Under the pieces are notes generated by a model. It searched no databases and was not told where the DNA came from. It saw only the letters and a list, made by a program, of their open reading frames with translations. From Beduinella massiliensis (GTDB lineage Bacteria > Bacillota > Clostridia > Christensenellales > Aristaeellaceae): 64,000 nucleotides of DNA. The stretch is taken from assembly GCF_900199405.1 (NCBI RefSeq), contig NZ_LT963430.1:3545894-3609893 (forward strand). Direction: 5' to 3'. Positions within the stretch are counted from its first letter, which is position 1. Each line of letters begins with the position of its first letter. Shown piece by piece: positions 8,092 through 16,807 of this stretch. Made by a program: the position numbers and the translations under genes.

Positions 8092-9828
8092 ATGAATGCA
8101 AAAATTGGGTTGGCCAGCCGTGGCCTGCATCCCTTCGACCTGTTAATCACGAACATCCGCCTTGTGAACGTCATGACGCTCGAAATCTACGAGGCCTCCA
8201 TCGGCATCGTGGACGGCGACATCGCCTACGCGGGGCCGCCGATTTCGGAGCACCGCGCGAAGGAAACCCTCGACGGCGGCGGCATGTACGCCGCGCCGGG
8301 CTTCATCGACAGCCATATGCACCTGGAAAGCAGCATGATGACGCCCGCGCACTTCGCGCAGGCGATTTTGCCGCTGGGCACGACCAGCGTGTGCGCCGAC
8401 CCGCATGAAATCGCCAACGTGCTGGGCGAGGAAGGCGTGGCGCTGCTCTCTCTCGCCTGCGAGAAGCTTCCGCTGACCGTGCACCTGATGGCCCCCTCGA
8501 CCGTTCCGAGCGCGCCGGGCTTTGAAACCTCCGGCGCCGACGTGGACGCGGAGGCTGTGCGCCGCATGCTCGCGCTGCCCGGCGTGCTGGGGCTGGGCGA
8601 GGTGATGGACTTCAACGGCGTCGCGGCCGGGGACGATAGGATGCTCGCGATCTGCCGCGCTGCGCGCGAGGCGGGCGTGCCGCTCGACGGTCACGTGCCC
8701 GCGCTGCACGGCGCGGACCTTCAGGCCTTCGCCGCGCCGGGGATCGACTGCGACCACACCTACATGGATCCGGAGACGGTGCTGGAAAAGCTGCGATTGG
8801 GGATGTGCGTGCAGATTCAGGAGCGCTTCCTCACCCGCGAGCTCATGGAAACGCTGAACAGGCTGAACGTGCAAAACCGCGTCATGCTCGTGACCGACGA
8901 CGTGCCGCTGACGCGCCTTTGCGCCGAGGGGCACCTCAATTCCGTCATGCGAAAGGCCATGGCGCTGGGCCTTCGTCCGCTCCTGTGCTACCGCTACGTC
9001 ACGATCAACGCCGCCGACCGCCTGCGCCAGTACAGCGTGGGCGCGATCGCGCCGGGCAGGCGCGCGGACATCGTGCTGCTGCCCGACCTGCTGGACGTGC
9101 AGCCCAGCGTCGTGCTCTGCGCGGGCCGCGTCGTCGCGCGAAACGGGCATATGGCCGTGGACATTCCCCAGACCCGCTTTCCCGATTCCGCCTACCGCAC
9201 GATGCGCCTCTCCCCGCTGACGCCTTCGGACTTCACGATTCGCGCCTCGATTCAGGAAGGGCGCGCGCGCGTCCGCCTCATCGCGCAGGACGGAAAGACG
9301 TCGCGCACGGTGTTGGAGCAGGGCGACGTGCCGGTGCGCGGCGGCGTGCTGCAAAACGGCCCCTATGCGAAGATGGCGGTCTTTTGCCGCCACGGGCAGG
9401 GCAGCCGCTCCCTCGGCTTCCTCTCGCACATGGAGGGCTTCCGCGGCGCGCTGGGCACCACCTACGCGCACGACTGCCATAACCTCACGGTCTACGGCTC
9501 AAACGACGCGGACATGCTGCTGTGCGCCAACGCGCTGATCGAGGCGGGCGGCGGCGTCTGCGCCGTCAAGGACGGGCAGGTGCTCTGCCTGATCCCGCTG
9601 CCCATCGCCGGGCTGCTGTGCGAGGAAGACCTGCCTACGCTCGCGCCCAGGCTTCAAGCGTTCCTTTCCGCCGTGCGGCAGACGGGGCTGCCGCACGAAG
9701 AAGCGCTTACCTTCATGACGCTGATGCCGCTGGCCGTCTCCCCCTGCGTGAAGCTGACCGATAAGGGGCTGGTGGACGTGCTGAAAAAGGAAATGCTGCC
9801 CCTGATCGTCTCGGAGGAGGAAATGTGA
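8092..9828 (+). CDS. ade: Adenine deaminase
   Basis: Converts adenine to hypoxanthine and ammonia in purine salvage. The 578-residue length and motifs are diagnostic for the bacterial Ade family of amidohydrolases: the metal-binding SHMHLESSMM (His75, His77), DPHEIANVLG near residue 105, and the conserved DDVPLTRL and C-terminal SPCVKLTDKGLVDV segments. TAGGAG lies 6 bases before the ATG. It is the first gene of an operon in which the following Pot-type permease gene overlaps its stop codon. This tight coupling suggests that the transporter brings in a purine base or a related amine. Confidence 0.93.
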   Translation: MNAKIGLASRGLHPFDLLITNIRLVNVMTLEIYEASIGIVDGDIAYAGPPISEHRAKETLDGGGMYAAPGFIDSHMHLESSMMTPAHFAQAILPLGTTSVCADPHEIANVLGEEGVALLSLACEKLPLTVHLMAPSTVPSAPGFETSGADVDAEAVRRMLALPGVLGLGEVMDFNGVAAGDDRMLAICRAAREAGVPLDGHVPALHGADLQAFAAPGIDCDHTYMDPETVLEKLRLGMCVQIQERFLTRELMETLNRLNVQNRVMLVTDDVPLTRLCAEGHLNSVMRKAMALGLRPLLCYRYVTINAADRLRQYSVGAIAPGRRADIVLLPDLLDVQPSVVLCAGRVVARNGHMAVDIPQTRFPDSAYRTMRLSPLTPSDFTIRASIQEGRARVRLIAQDGKTSRTVLEQGDVPVRGGVLQNGPYAKMAVFCRHGQGSRSLGFLSHMEGFRGALGTTYAHDCHNLTVYGSNDADMLLCANALIEAGGGVCAVKDGQVLCLIPLPIAGLLCEEDLPTLAPRLQAFLSAVRQTGLPHEEALTFMTLMPLAVSPCVKLTDKGLVDVLKKEMLPLIVSEEEM

Positions 9829-10661
9829 TGCGCAAACATCAGGCGTTTTATCTCGCGCTGCCTACGGTGCTGGCGCTGCTCGTGCTCTTCATCGCCCCGA
9901 TGGTCTACATCCTCGTAGGCACGCTCAGAACCGACGGGCTGCAATACTATCAAAAATTCCTCACGGATTCCTTCTACCTGAACATCCTCTGGACTACGGT
10001 GAAGATTTCGCTTCAGACCACGCTGATCTGCCTGCTGCTGGGCTACCCCGCCGCCTACTTTCTCGCGCGCACGAAATCGCGGATCAAGAACCTGCTCATC
10101 ATCATGACGGTCTTTCCCTTCCTCGTCAGCGCGGTCGTCCGTTCCTACGGCTGGATGGTCATTTTGGGCAAGAACGGCCTGCTCAACCAGCTGCTTCGCG
10201 CGCTGGGGCTGATCGAGAAGCCGCTGAGCATCCTCTACACCCCCACGGCGGTACTGATCGGCCTGGTGCACCTGCTCACCCCCTACATGATTCTGGGCAT
10301 CACCAGCGTCATTCAGAGCATCGACCGCAACGTCGAGTACGCGGCCCACAGCCTGGGCGCGAGCCCCTTCAAGACGTTTCTCAAGGTGACGCTGCCGCTC
10401 AGCTCCCCGGGCATCATCTCCGGGTGCATCCTGGTGTTCACGCTCTCGATGACCTCCTACGTAACCCCCAAGCTGCTGGGCGGCACGAAGTTCCGCATGA
10501 TGAGCACCATGGTCTTTCAGGAGGTCAACGTCAACTTCAACTGGGGCTTCGCCTCCGCGATCAGCTACATCCTGCTCTTCGTGATCCTCGTCATCCTGCT
10601 CGTATCCAATTTCGCCGCGGACCGCTATACCCGCAGGCTGGGAGGTGGCAAAAATGCGTGA
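9828..10661 (+). CDS. potB: Spermidine/putrescine-type ABC permease (PotB family)
   Basis: First membrane subunit of a Pot/thiamine/iron-class importer. It has 277 residues with six hydrophobic segments and the EAA loop AAHSLGASPFKTFLKVTLPL, where the ATPase docks. The start chosen is the ATG at 9828, which overlaps the ade stop (TGATG) and sits behind GGAGGAGG; a GTG three bases earlier is possible. The family fixes the transporter class but not the substrate; the neighbouring adenine deaminase argues for a nucleobase as an alternative to polyamines. Confidence 0.88.
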   Translation: MRKHQAFYLALPTVLALLVLFIAPMVYILVGTLRTDGLQYYQKFLTDSFYLNILWTTVKISLQTTLICLLLGYPAAYFLARTKSRIKNLLIIMTVFPFLVSAVVRSYGWMVILGKNGLLNQLLRALGLIEKPLSILYTPTAVLIGLVHLLTPYMILGITSVIQSIDRNVEYAAHSLGASPFKTFLKVTLPLSSPGIISGCILVFTLSMTSYVTPKLLGGTKFRMMSTMVFQEVNVNFNWGFASAISYILLFVILVILLVSNFAADRYTRRLGGGKNA

Positions 10662-11454
10662 CGGCAAGGTCAGCCTGCTCTCCCGTGTCGTGACGGTTCT
10701 GGTGTACGCGTTTTTGATGGCGCCGCTGCTCGTCATCATCTTGGCCTCGTTCAGCCCGACGCCCATCGTCACCTTCCCGCCCAAGGGCTTTTCGACCGAA
10801 TGGTATGCGAAAATCTTCGATTCCTCCACCAATTTCGTCAGCGGCTTCGTGAACAGCATGGAGGTCGCGGCGCTCGCCACCCTCGTGGACATCGTGCTGG
10901 GCGTCTCGGCGGCGCTGGCCGTCAGCCGCTATCGCTTCCGGGGGCGCGAGGCGCTGGTCACCTTCTTCACCTCGCCCATGTACGTTCCCTCGATCACGTT
11001 CGCCTTCGTACTGCTCAACGTCACCAGCGCCATCGGCGGCATCCCCGCCTTCGCGAAGATCCTGCTGGGCCACGTCGTCATCGTGCTGCCCTACATCGTG
11101 CGCAACACGCTCGCGGTGCTCGCCTCCTTCAACTGGACGCTGGAGGACGCGGCGGCGGGCCTGGGCGCGAATGCCTGGCAGACCTTCCGCCATGTGACCT
11201 TCCCGCTCATCAAGCCGGGCGTCACGGCGGGCGCGCTGCTCTCGTTCCTCTATTCGTTCGACGAGGTGGTGCTCGCGGGCCTGCTCAGCTCCGCCAAGTT
11301 CATGACGCTTCCCATCCGCATCATGAACTACATGGAATTTTCCTTCGACCCCACGCTGGCCGCCGTCTCCACGCTGCTGATCCTCTTCTCCTTCGCGGCG
11401 ATCCTGCTGCTGGAACGCTTCATGGGCCTGGACATGTTCATCAAGCAGGACTGA
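10654..11454 (+). CDS. potC: Spermidine/putrescine-type ABC permease (PotC family)
   Basis: Second membrane subunit of the importer, 266 residues, with about six membrane spans and the EAA loop AAAGLGANAWQTFRHVTFPL. The ATG at 10654 lies 8 bases after GGAGG and overlaps the end of potB by 8 bases; a GTG at 10645 in the same frame would overlap the ribosome binding site. The 105 bases after it, up to potA, hold only a ribosome binding site and a weak GC-rich repeat. Confidence 0.88.
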   Translation: MRDGKVSLLSRVVTVLVYAFLMAPLLVIILASFSPTPIVTFPPKGFSTEWYAKIFDSSTNFVSGFVNSMEVAALATLVDIVLGVSAALAVSRYRFRGREALVTFFTSPMYVPSITFAFVLLNVTSAIGGIPAFAKILLGHVVIVLPYIVRNTLAVLASFNWTLEDAAAGLGANAWQTFRHVTFPLIKPGVTAGALLSFLYSFDEVVLAGLLSSAKFMTLPIRIMNYMEFSFDPTLAAVSTLLILFSFAAILLLERFMGLDMFIKQD

Positions 11455-11559
11455 CGGCGCTTTCGCGCAACCCCCACCGGCCGGGTCGGGCCGCCACCTT
11501 CATTTGAAATTTCCGCCGGGGCGCGTCCCGCAGGCGGCACTACGGATAGGAGGAACAAG

Positions 11560-12630
11560 ATGGCCTCTTTGGAGCTCTCCCACCTGACAAAGCGCTTCGG
11601 CGACTTCACCGCCGTACACGACCTGAACCTTGCCGTCGCCGAGGGGGAAATGGTCGCCCTGCTCGGCGGCAGCGGCTGCGGCAAGACCACCACGCTGCGC
11701 ATGATCGCCGGATTCACCGAGGCGACCGAGGGCCGCGTGCTCGTGGACGGCAAGGACATCGGCAATCTGCCCGCCTACAAGCGCAACGTCGGCATCTTCT
11801 TTCAAAACTACGCGCTCTTCCCGCACATGACGACCTACGACAACGTCGCCTTCGGCCTCAAGCTCAAGAAACTGCCCAGGGCCGAAATCGAGAAGAAGGT
11901 TTCCACCATCCTCGGCCTCGTCAAGCTCTCCGGGCTGGAGCGCCGCTATCCGCGCGAGCTCTCCGGCGGCCAGCAGCAGCGCGTCGCGCTCGCCCGCGCG
12001 CTGGTGACGGAGCCCTCGGTGCTGCTGCTGGACGAGCCGCTCTCCAACCTGGACGCCAAGCTGCGCGTGGAAATGCAGCTTGAAATCAAGCGCATCCAGC
12101 GCGAAACGGGCATCACCACGATCATCGTCACCCATGACCAGGAAGAGGCGATTTCCCTCGCGGACCGGGTCATCGTCATGAACGCCGGCCGGCTGCTGCA
12201 AATCGGCTCCCCGCGCGAGGTCTTCGAGCGCCCGGCGAACCTGTTCGTCGCGGACTTCATGGGCATTTCCAACTTCATCCCCGCGGTGGTGGGCGAGGGC
12301 GACTTCCTGCTCACCGGCACGGGCCGCCTGCCCATCCTGCCCGCGGACCGCGCCCGCTTTGCGCAGGGCGAGGCGGTCAGGGCCGCCATCCGTCCGGAGT
12401 TCGTCAACGTGCGGCGCTCGCCCGCGCCCGGCCTGCTCGCCGGCACGGTAGAAAGCGCCGTCTACAAGGGCAACGCCACGCGCCTGGAGATCGGCGGCGT
12501 CTTTGAAAACCTGCTCTACGCGAGCCTTCACGATGATGCCAGCTTCGAGCGCGGCATGCAGGTCTTCGTCGGCCTGCCCGCGGACAAGCTGCTCATATAT
12601 CACGACAACGAAAAGGAGATTGAACCATGA
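11560..12630 (+). CDS. potA: Pot-type ABC transporter ATP-binding protein
   Basis: ATPase of the importer. The 356 residues show Walker A GGSGCGKTT at 36-44, Q-loop FFQNYALFPHM, signature LSGGQQQRVALARAL, Walker B VLLLDEPLSNLD and the switch His in IVTHDQEEA. A C-terminal TOBE-type regulatory domain begins near residue 240 (AAIRPEFVNV). GGATAGGAGG precedes the ATG. The last four bases overlap the start of potD (ATGA). Confidence 0.92.
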   Translation: MASLELSHLTKRFGDFTAVHDLNLAVAEGEMVALLGGSGCGKTTTLRMIAGFTEATEGRVLVDGKDIGNLPAYKRNVGIFFQNYALFPHMTTYDNVAFGLKLKKLPRAEIEKKVSTILGLVKLSGLERRYPRELSGGQQQRVALARALVTEPSVLLLDEPLSNLDAKLRVEMQLEIKRIQRETGITTIIVTHDQEEAISLADRVIVMNAGRLLQIGSPREVFERPANLFVADFMGISNFIPAVVGEGDFLLTGTGRLPILPADRARFAQGEAVRAAIRPEFVNVRRSPAPGLLAGTVESAVYKGNATRLEIGGVFENLLYASLHDDASFERGMQVFVGLPADKLLIYHDNEKEIEP

Positions 12631-13676
12631 ACATGAAGCGCATGCTTGCCATCCTGCTCGCCGCGGTGATGGCGCTGGGCCTGACCTCCGTCTCCGCCGA
12701 CGCGGAAAAGGCGTATCAGGGCAAGGAACTCGTCGTCGCCACCTGGGGCTGGACCGCCGCACAGGTAAAGGAGCTCGCCAAGGACTTTGAGGAAGCGACC
12801 GGCTGCACCGTCATCATCGACGAGACGAGCGGCAACGCCGACCGCCTGAACAAGATCACCGCGCAGAAGAACAACCCGGAGATCGACGTGGCGCTGCTCA
12901 CCGAAAACTTCGCCGCCACGGGCAACGAGATGGGCCTGTTCGAGAAGATCGACGCGTCCGTCGTCACCAACCTCGACAACCTCTACGACTTCGCGAAGAA
13001 CGCGGACGGCTACGGCCCCTGCTATTCGCTGGTGCGCTACGGCATCATCTACAACGAAGACCTCGTCGCGGCCCCCGATTCCTACGAGCAACTCTTCACC
13101 GACGAGCAGTACGCGGGCCTCGTCTCCATCCCGGACATGTCCGGCACCGCGGGCCCGTACCTGCTGGTCGCGCTGGCCGACAGCCTCGGCGGCAGCCAGG
13201 AGAACGTGGACCCGGCCTTCGAGCTGATGGCCGCGCACAAGGACAACATCGCCCAGTTCTACATGACCAGCTCCGACGTGCAGACCGCCTTCACCACCGG
13301 TGAAATCGCCGTCTCCGTCTTCATGGACATGAACATGCCCACCCTCACCGCGGCGGGCCTGAACGTCAAGTGGGTCGACGCGAAGGAGGGCAGCTTCTCC
13401 GCCGCCGCGACGGTCAACGTCGTGAAGGACTGCAAGAACCCGGAGCTCGCGCAGCTCTTCGTCAACTACCTGCTCAGCGACGAGATTCAGAGCCAGGTCG
13501 CGGACGTGCTCAGCGAGGCCCCGACCAGCAAGAACGCCACGATGTCCGACGAAGCCCGGCAGTACCTAGCCTATGGCGAGGACGCCATCAGCGCGCTCAA
13601 GGCGTTTGACTGGAACTACCTGAACGATCACAAGGCCGAGTGGATCGAGCGCTTCCAGAAGGAAGTCGCGATCTGA
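12627..13676 (+). CDS. potD: PotD-like extracellular solute-binding protein
   Basis: Substrate receptor of the Pot-type importer, 349 residues. A signal peptide (MNMKRMLAILLAAVMALGL and onward) ends near SVSADAEK and has no lipobox cysteine. The mature protein follows the PotD pattern: VVATWGWTAAQVKELAKDFEEATG at the start, DVALLTENFA, YGIIYNEDLV and a C-terminal NPELAQLFVNYLLSDEIQ. Being last in ade-potBCAD, and ending in a strong terminator, it completes the transporter. Ligand could be a polyamine, adenine or another purine; it cannot be decided from sequence by eye. Confidence 0.88.
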   Translation: MNMKRMLAILLAAVMALGLTSVSADAEKAYQGKELVVATWGWTAAQVKELAKDFEEATGCTVIIDETSGNADRLNKITAQKNNPEIDVALLTENFAATGNEMGLFEKIDASVVTNLDNLYDFAKNADGYGPCYSLVRYGIIYNEDLVAAPDSYEQLFTDEQYAGLVSIPDMSGTAGPYLLVALADSLGGSQENVDPAFELMAAHKDNIAQFYMTSSDVQTAFTTGEIAVSVFMDMNMPTLTAAGLNVKWVDAKEGSFSAAATVNVVKDCKNPELAQLFVNYLLSDEIQSQVADVLSEAPTSKNATMSDEARQYLAYGEDAISALKAFDWNYLNDHKAEWIERFQKEVAI

Positions 13677-13683
13677 CGGCAGC

Positions 13684-13715
13684 AAAAGGGGGATGCGCGC
13701 GCATCCCCCTTTTTT
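13684..13715. terminator. Terminator between potD and the LRR gene
   Basis: AAAAGGGGGATGCGC is followed immediately by its complement and six Ts. The symmetrical A and T flanks fit a shared terminator for the two convergent genes. Confidence 0.9.
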
Positions 13716-13723
13716 GCTATGGA

Positions 13724-14791
13724 TTAGAGCGCCGAAAAGGCCAGTCTGTGCTCCTTCGCGTACTTCTCGGCGTAGGAACCGCCCTCGCCGCGCACGGTCA
13801 GCGACGCGCAGGCGTACTTGAAGGCGTCCATGTCGATCTCCCGCACGCACGCGGGGAGCTCGATTTCCTCCAGCGATTCGCAGTACTTGAACGCGTCGCT
13901 GCCGATGGACGTCACCCCGCCGCAGCCGCCGACGCTCCGAAGCGACTCGCAGTACTTGAAGGCCATGTCCCCGATCCGCATCACGCCGTCCGGCACGTCG
14001 ATCCGCCGCAGCGATTCGCAGTACTTAAACGCGGCGTCCGGGATTTCGGTGATGTTCCGGGAGAGCACGATGCTCTCCATGTCCTCGCAGTACTTGAAGG
14101 CCTCCGTCCCGATCCGCGTCACCGTGTCCGGGATTACGAGGCTCCTGAGCGCTTCGCAATACTTGAAGGCCTTTTCGCGGATTTCCGTGACGCCCTCCGG
14201 GATCGTCGCCTCCCGCAGCGTCTCGTTCGGCCCAAACGCCGCCGCGCCGATGATGCGCACCGTGTCCGGAAGGGCGAACGTCCTGTCGGGCTTCGCCGCG
14301 GGATACAGCACGAGCGTGGTGAAGTCCCGGTCGTACAGGACGCCGTCGCGGCTGGCATAGGCCGCATTCCCCTCCGCCACGGTGACGGACGCGAGCTTTT
14401 CGCAGTTCCACAGCGCCTCCGGCCCGATGGATTCGACGCTCGAGGGGATGACCGCCTCCCGCAGCTCCTTGCAGTTGCCAAATGCGTTCTCCCCGATTAC
14501 GCGCAGGCCCTCGGGCAGCACGGCATAGCGCAGCTCGTCGCAGTCGCGGAAGGCCTCCTGGCCGATCTCCTGCACGCCCTCCGGCAGCGTGACGCCGGTG
14601 AGCTTTTTGCACCCGGCAAAGGCTTCCCTGCCGATCACGCGCACGTCCGCCGGGAGGGTGACCTCCCCGCCGGGGCCGCTGTAACGGACCAGCACGCCGT
14701 CCCGGACGTCGAAATCCCCCGCGCAGGCGACCGCCGCCGTCAGGCAGAGGGCGGCCAACAGCGCCGCCAGACAGAACAGTTTTCGTTTCAT
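13724..14791 (-). CDS. BspA-like leucine-rich-repeat secreted protein
   Basis: Exported repeat protein of the BspA/LRR_5 type, usually linked to surface attachment. The 355 residues start with a signal peptide ending near VACAGDFD; the cysteine there is not in a convincing lipobox. About eleven ~23-residue repeats follow, of the form IG..AF..C..L..V.LPEGV. The last six are unusually uniform, five containing AFKYC followed by E and one a variant AFKYACA. The protein ends with YAEKYAKEHRLAF, common at the end of such proteins. The ATG at 14791 overlaps the upstream gene's stop (ATGA), so the two are translationally coupled. There is no visible wall-anchoring motif. Confidence 0.88.
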   Translation of the reverse strand: MKRKLFCLAALLAALCLTAAVACAGDFDVRDGVLVRYSGPGGEVTLPADVRVIGREAFAGCKKLTGVTLPEGVQEIGQEAFRDCDELRYAVLPEGLRVIGENAFGNCKELREAVIPSSVESIGPEALWNCEKLASVTVAEGNAAYASRDGVLYDRDFTTLVLYPAAKPDRTFALPDTVRIIGAAAFGPNETLREATIPEGVTEIREKAFKYCEALRSLVIPDTVTRIGTEAFKYCEDMESIVLSRNITEIPDAAFKYCESLRRIDVPDGVMRIGDMAFKYCESLRSVGGCGGVTSIGSDAFKYCESLEEIELPACVREIDMDAFKYACASLTVRGEGGSYAEKYAKEHRLAFSAL

Positions 14792-15114
14792 GAACATTCT
14801 TTCCTTTCTTTTGCGGCGACTTCGGCGCGGTTTTCTCCAAACACCCGGCTGAACAGCGCGTCCTGCTCCGGCAGGTGCACCACGTAGCCGACCGCCACCG
14901 CGCCGCCCGTCGCCTCGATCACCCTGCGCGCGCCCGCCTCGCCGAACGCGCCGCACAGCTCGATGCAGCTAAATCCCTCGTCCGCAAGCCCGCGCGCCAC
15001 GTCGCACGCTTCTTCCAGGCCTCCGACGCCGACGCACCGCACGTCCCTGCCGCGCAGGCAGGCGCGGTCCGCCTTCGCGTCAAAGTCCCCCATGAGCAAA
15101 AAGGCAAACTTCAT
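14788..15114 (-). CDS. Small DUF6506-like protein
   Basis: A 108-residue cytosolic protein beginning MKFAFLLMGDFD, with the segments VGVGGLEEACDVARGLADEG, IELCGAFGEAGARRVIEATG and VGYVVHLPEQDALFSRVFG. From memory this matches the DUF6506 family, whose function is unknown. The ATG at 15114 has GGAAGGAGG upstream, and a consensus promoter lies 50 bases before it, so the longer frame is rejected. It is the first gene of a two-gene unit with the LRR protein. Confidence 0.75.
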   Translation of the reverse strand: MKFAFLLMGDFDAKADRACLRGRDVRCVGVGGLEEACDVARGLADEGFSCIELCGAFGEAGARRVIEATGGAVAVGYVVHLPEQDALFSRVFGENRAEVAAKERKECS

Positions 15115-15163
15115 GCCGCGTCCTCCTTCCGGCGGGGCGCACCCGCCGACCGCACGTGGTTCC

Positions 15164-15192
15164 ATTATAGGCATTCGCCCCAAAAGAAGCAA
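15164..15192 (-). promoter_or_regulatory. Promoter of the DUF6506-LRR unit
   Basis: Minus strand TTGCTT, 17 bases, TATAAT, 50 bases before the ATG at 15114. Confidence 0.8.
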
Positions 15193-15212
15193 GCGAACCG
15201 GCAAAACTCCGC

Positions 15213-16253
15213 CTATGCCTTGACGATCTTCACCCGGTTCATCATCTTCTGCGCCGTCAGATAGGCCATGCCGTCGCGATAGTCGTGCCAGCGGTCACTG
15301 GCGTATAGGATTTCCGCCTGCATGGGCCCCGGCAGCAGCGCGGAAAGCCCTTCGCCCACGGCCGCGACGCAATCCCTGCGCAGGCCGGGTCCACCCAGGG
15401 CGACGTACTGCGGGTTGAGCATGCCGCAGACCCAACCGGCAATGTGCGTCACGCAGGCGATATACCGCGCGTCGTCCATGGGCTCGGCCATCCACTCGTC
15501 CAGCGGGCGCTCGTCGAGCATCGGGACGAGCCCGATCTCGCCCGCGAAGCGGTTGATGCCGCGCACGATCCGGCCGCCCACGATAAAGCCCGCGCTGACG
15601 CAGCCCGGTTCAAAGTACAGGTACGCCATGTTCGCATGCTCCGGGTCTTCCTCCGGGAACTCCCGCGCGTAACAGCGCCCAAAGCCCAGCGTCGTCGCGA
15701 TCAGGTCGTTTTCCAGCACCACCGGAAGGCCGTAGCGCTCGCGGAGCGCCCGCCCGATGTCCACCCGATGCAGCGCGTCCTCCTGCGCGCGCTTGCGCAG
15801 AAAGCCGTCGCCGTCCGCGACGCCCGGCGCGCCGACGCCGATCGCGCGGATCTCATGCCTCGCGGTCACGCCGTCCAAAAAGTCGAAGACCGCTCGCGGC
15901 GCCTCCTCCTCCGGCGCGTCCAGCAGGACGGATTCGATGACCTGCCCGTAGACGTCCACCAGGAGGCCGTGCAGTTTCCCCTCCGCGATGCAGACGGCGG
16001 CCCCGTAGTACCGGTCGCGCCGCAGCCCGTACCGCTCGGCCCTGCGCCCCCCGCTCGACGCGTCGCGGCCGACGCTTTCGATCTCGCCGTCCTCCAGCAT
16101 CTCGCAGAGCAGCGCCCGGACGGTGGTGCCGCTGATCCGCGTTCCCTCCGCGATCTCGGCGCGGGTAGCCGTCCCCTTCTCCCGCAGGAAGCATCGGATT
16201 TCGGTCAGGTTGGCCTGCTTGAGCAGGCCCGGCTTCGCGTTCAGGGCGTCCAC
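15213..16253 (-). CDS. ROK-family transcriptional regulator (NagC/XylR-like)
   Basis: Sugar-responsive regulator: an N-terminal winged helix-turn-helix (LLKQANLTEIRCFLREKGTA, then ATRAEIAEGTRISGTTVRALL) fused to a ROK kinase-like domain from about residue 80. The latter shows GVGAPGVADGDG and FAGEIGLVPM-type segments; the usual CGxxGCxE zinc motif and a clear phosphate loop are not seen, so it should act as a sensor, not a kinase. The start is GTG at 16253 behind GGAGGGGGAGG. The longer frame to 16322 is excluded because a consensus promoter lies inside it. No sugar gene is immediately adjacent on its strand, so the regulon is unknown. Confidence 0.85.
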   Translation of the reverse strand: MDALNAKPGLLKQANLTEIRCFLREKGTATRAEIAEGTRISGTTVRALLCEMLEDGEIESVGRDASSGGRRAERYGLRRDRYYGAAVCIAEGKLHGLLVDVYGQVIESVLLDAPEEEAPRAVFDFLDGVTARHEIRAIGVGAPGVADGDGFLRKRAQEDALHRVDIGRALRERYGLPVVLENDLIATTLGFGRCYAREFPEEDPEHANMAYLYFEPGCVSAGFIVGGRIVRGINRFAGEIGLVPMLDERPLDEWMAEPMDDARYIACVTHIAGWVCGMLNPQYVALGGPGLRRDCVAAVGEGLSALLPGPMQAEILYASDRWHDYRDGMAYLTAQKMMNRVKIVKA

Positions 16254-16300
16254 GGCCTCCCCCTCCGTTTCATCAGAATCTTTTATAAGTTTCCGATCTA

Positions 16301-16329
16301 AGTATAGCCGTTTTATGCCCACCTGTCAA
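16301..16329 (-). promoter_or_regulatory. Promoter of the ROK regulator gene
   Basis: Minus strand TTGACA, 17 bases, TATACT, with the GTG start about 48 bases downstream. Confidence 0.88.
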
Positions 16330-16361
16330 CGAAATCCACCGCGCAGGGCCCTATACAAAAA

Positions 16362-16802
16362 GCGGACGTCCGGACTTGTTCCGGACGTCCGCGCGACCGT
16401 TGACAAAGTATCGTCTTGTAAAAGGGGATGCATGAAGGGGAAGCTTCCCCTTCATGGGGAATCGTATCGACCGGCTTTGCCTGCTGCGCCCTGCCCCTTC
16501 GGGCGCAGGGTACGGCGCTGCGGAGCGCTCTGCGCTGTCCTCGCGCCTAGACGCTTCGCGTCCTTGTCGGGCGGGGCGTTTTCCGTTGACGCCCTGCGCC
16601 CAAAGGGCGCAGAGTACGGGCCTGCGGAGCGCTCCGCGCTGTCCTCGGCCCTACTCGCTTCGCTCGCTGCACGTCAATGCGCAGCATTTGCGGAGGAAAA
16701 CATCACCCGTATCCTTCGTGCAAAATGATTCTTCATTTTGCACGAGGCCATCGACAAAGTCGATGGCCAAAGCGGACGTCCGGACTTATTCCGGACGTCC
16801 GC
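16362..16802. repeat. Non-coding hairpin cluster bounded by duplicated stem-loops
   Basis: Two nearly identical 31-base hairpins, 16362-16392 and 16772-16802, each have a 13-bp stem (GCGGACGTCCGGA) and differ by one loop base. Between them lie further perfect stems: CATGAAGGGGAAG/CTTCCCCTTCATG near 16431, GTGCAAAATGA with its complement near 16718, and GGCCATCGAC/GTCGATGGCC near 16747. There are also two imperfect ~110-base repeats containing GCGGAGCGCTC-like cores. On the minus strand the left hairpin is followed by TTTTT and can terminate the operon ending at 16808. No gene is seen here. Confidence 0.8.
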
Positions 16803-16807
16803 GCGCA

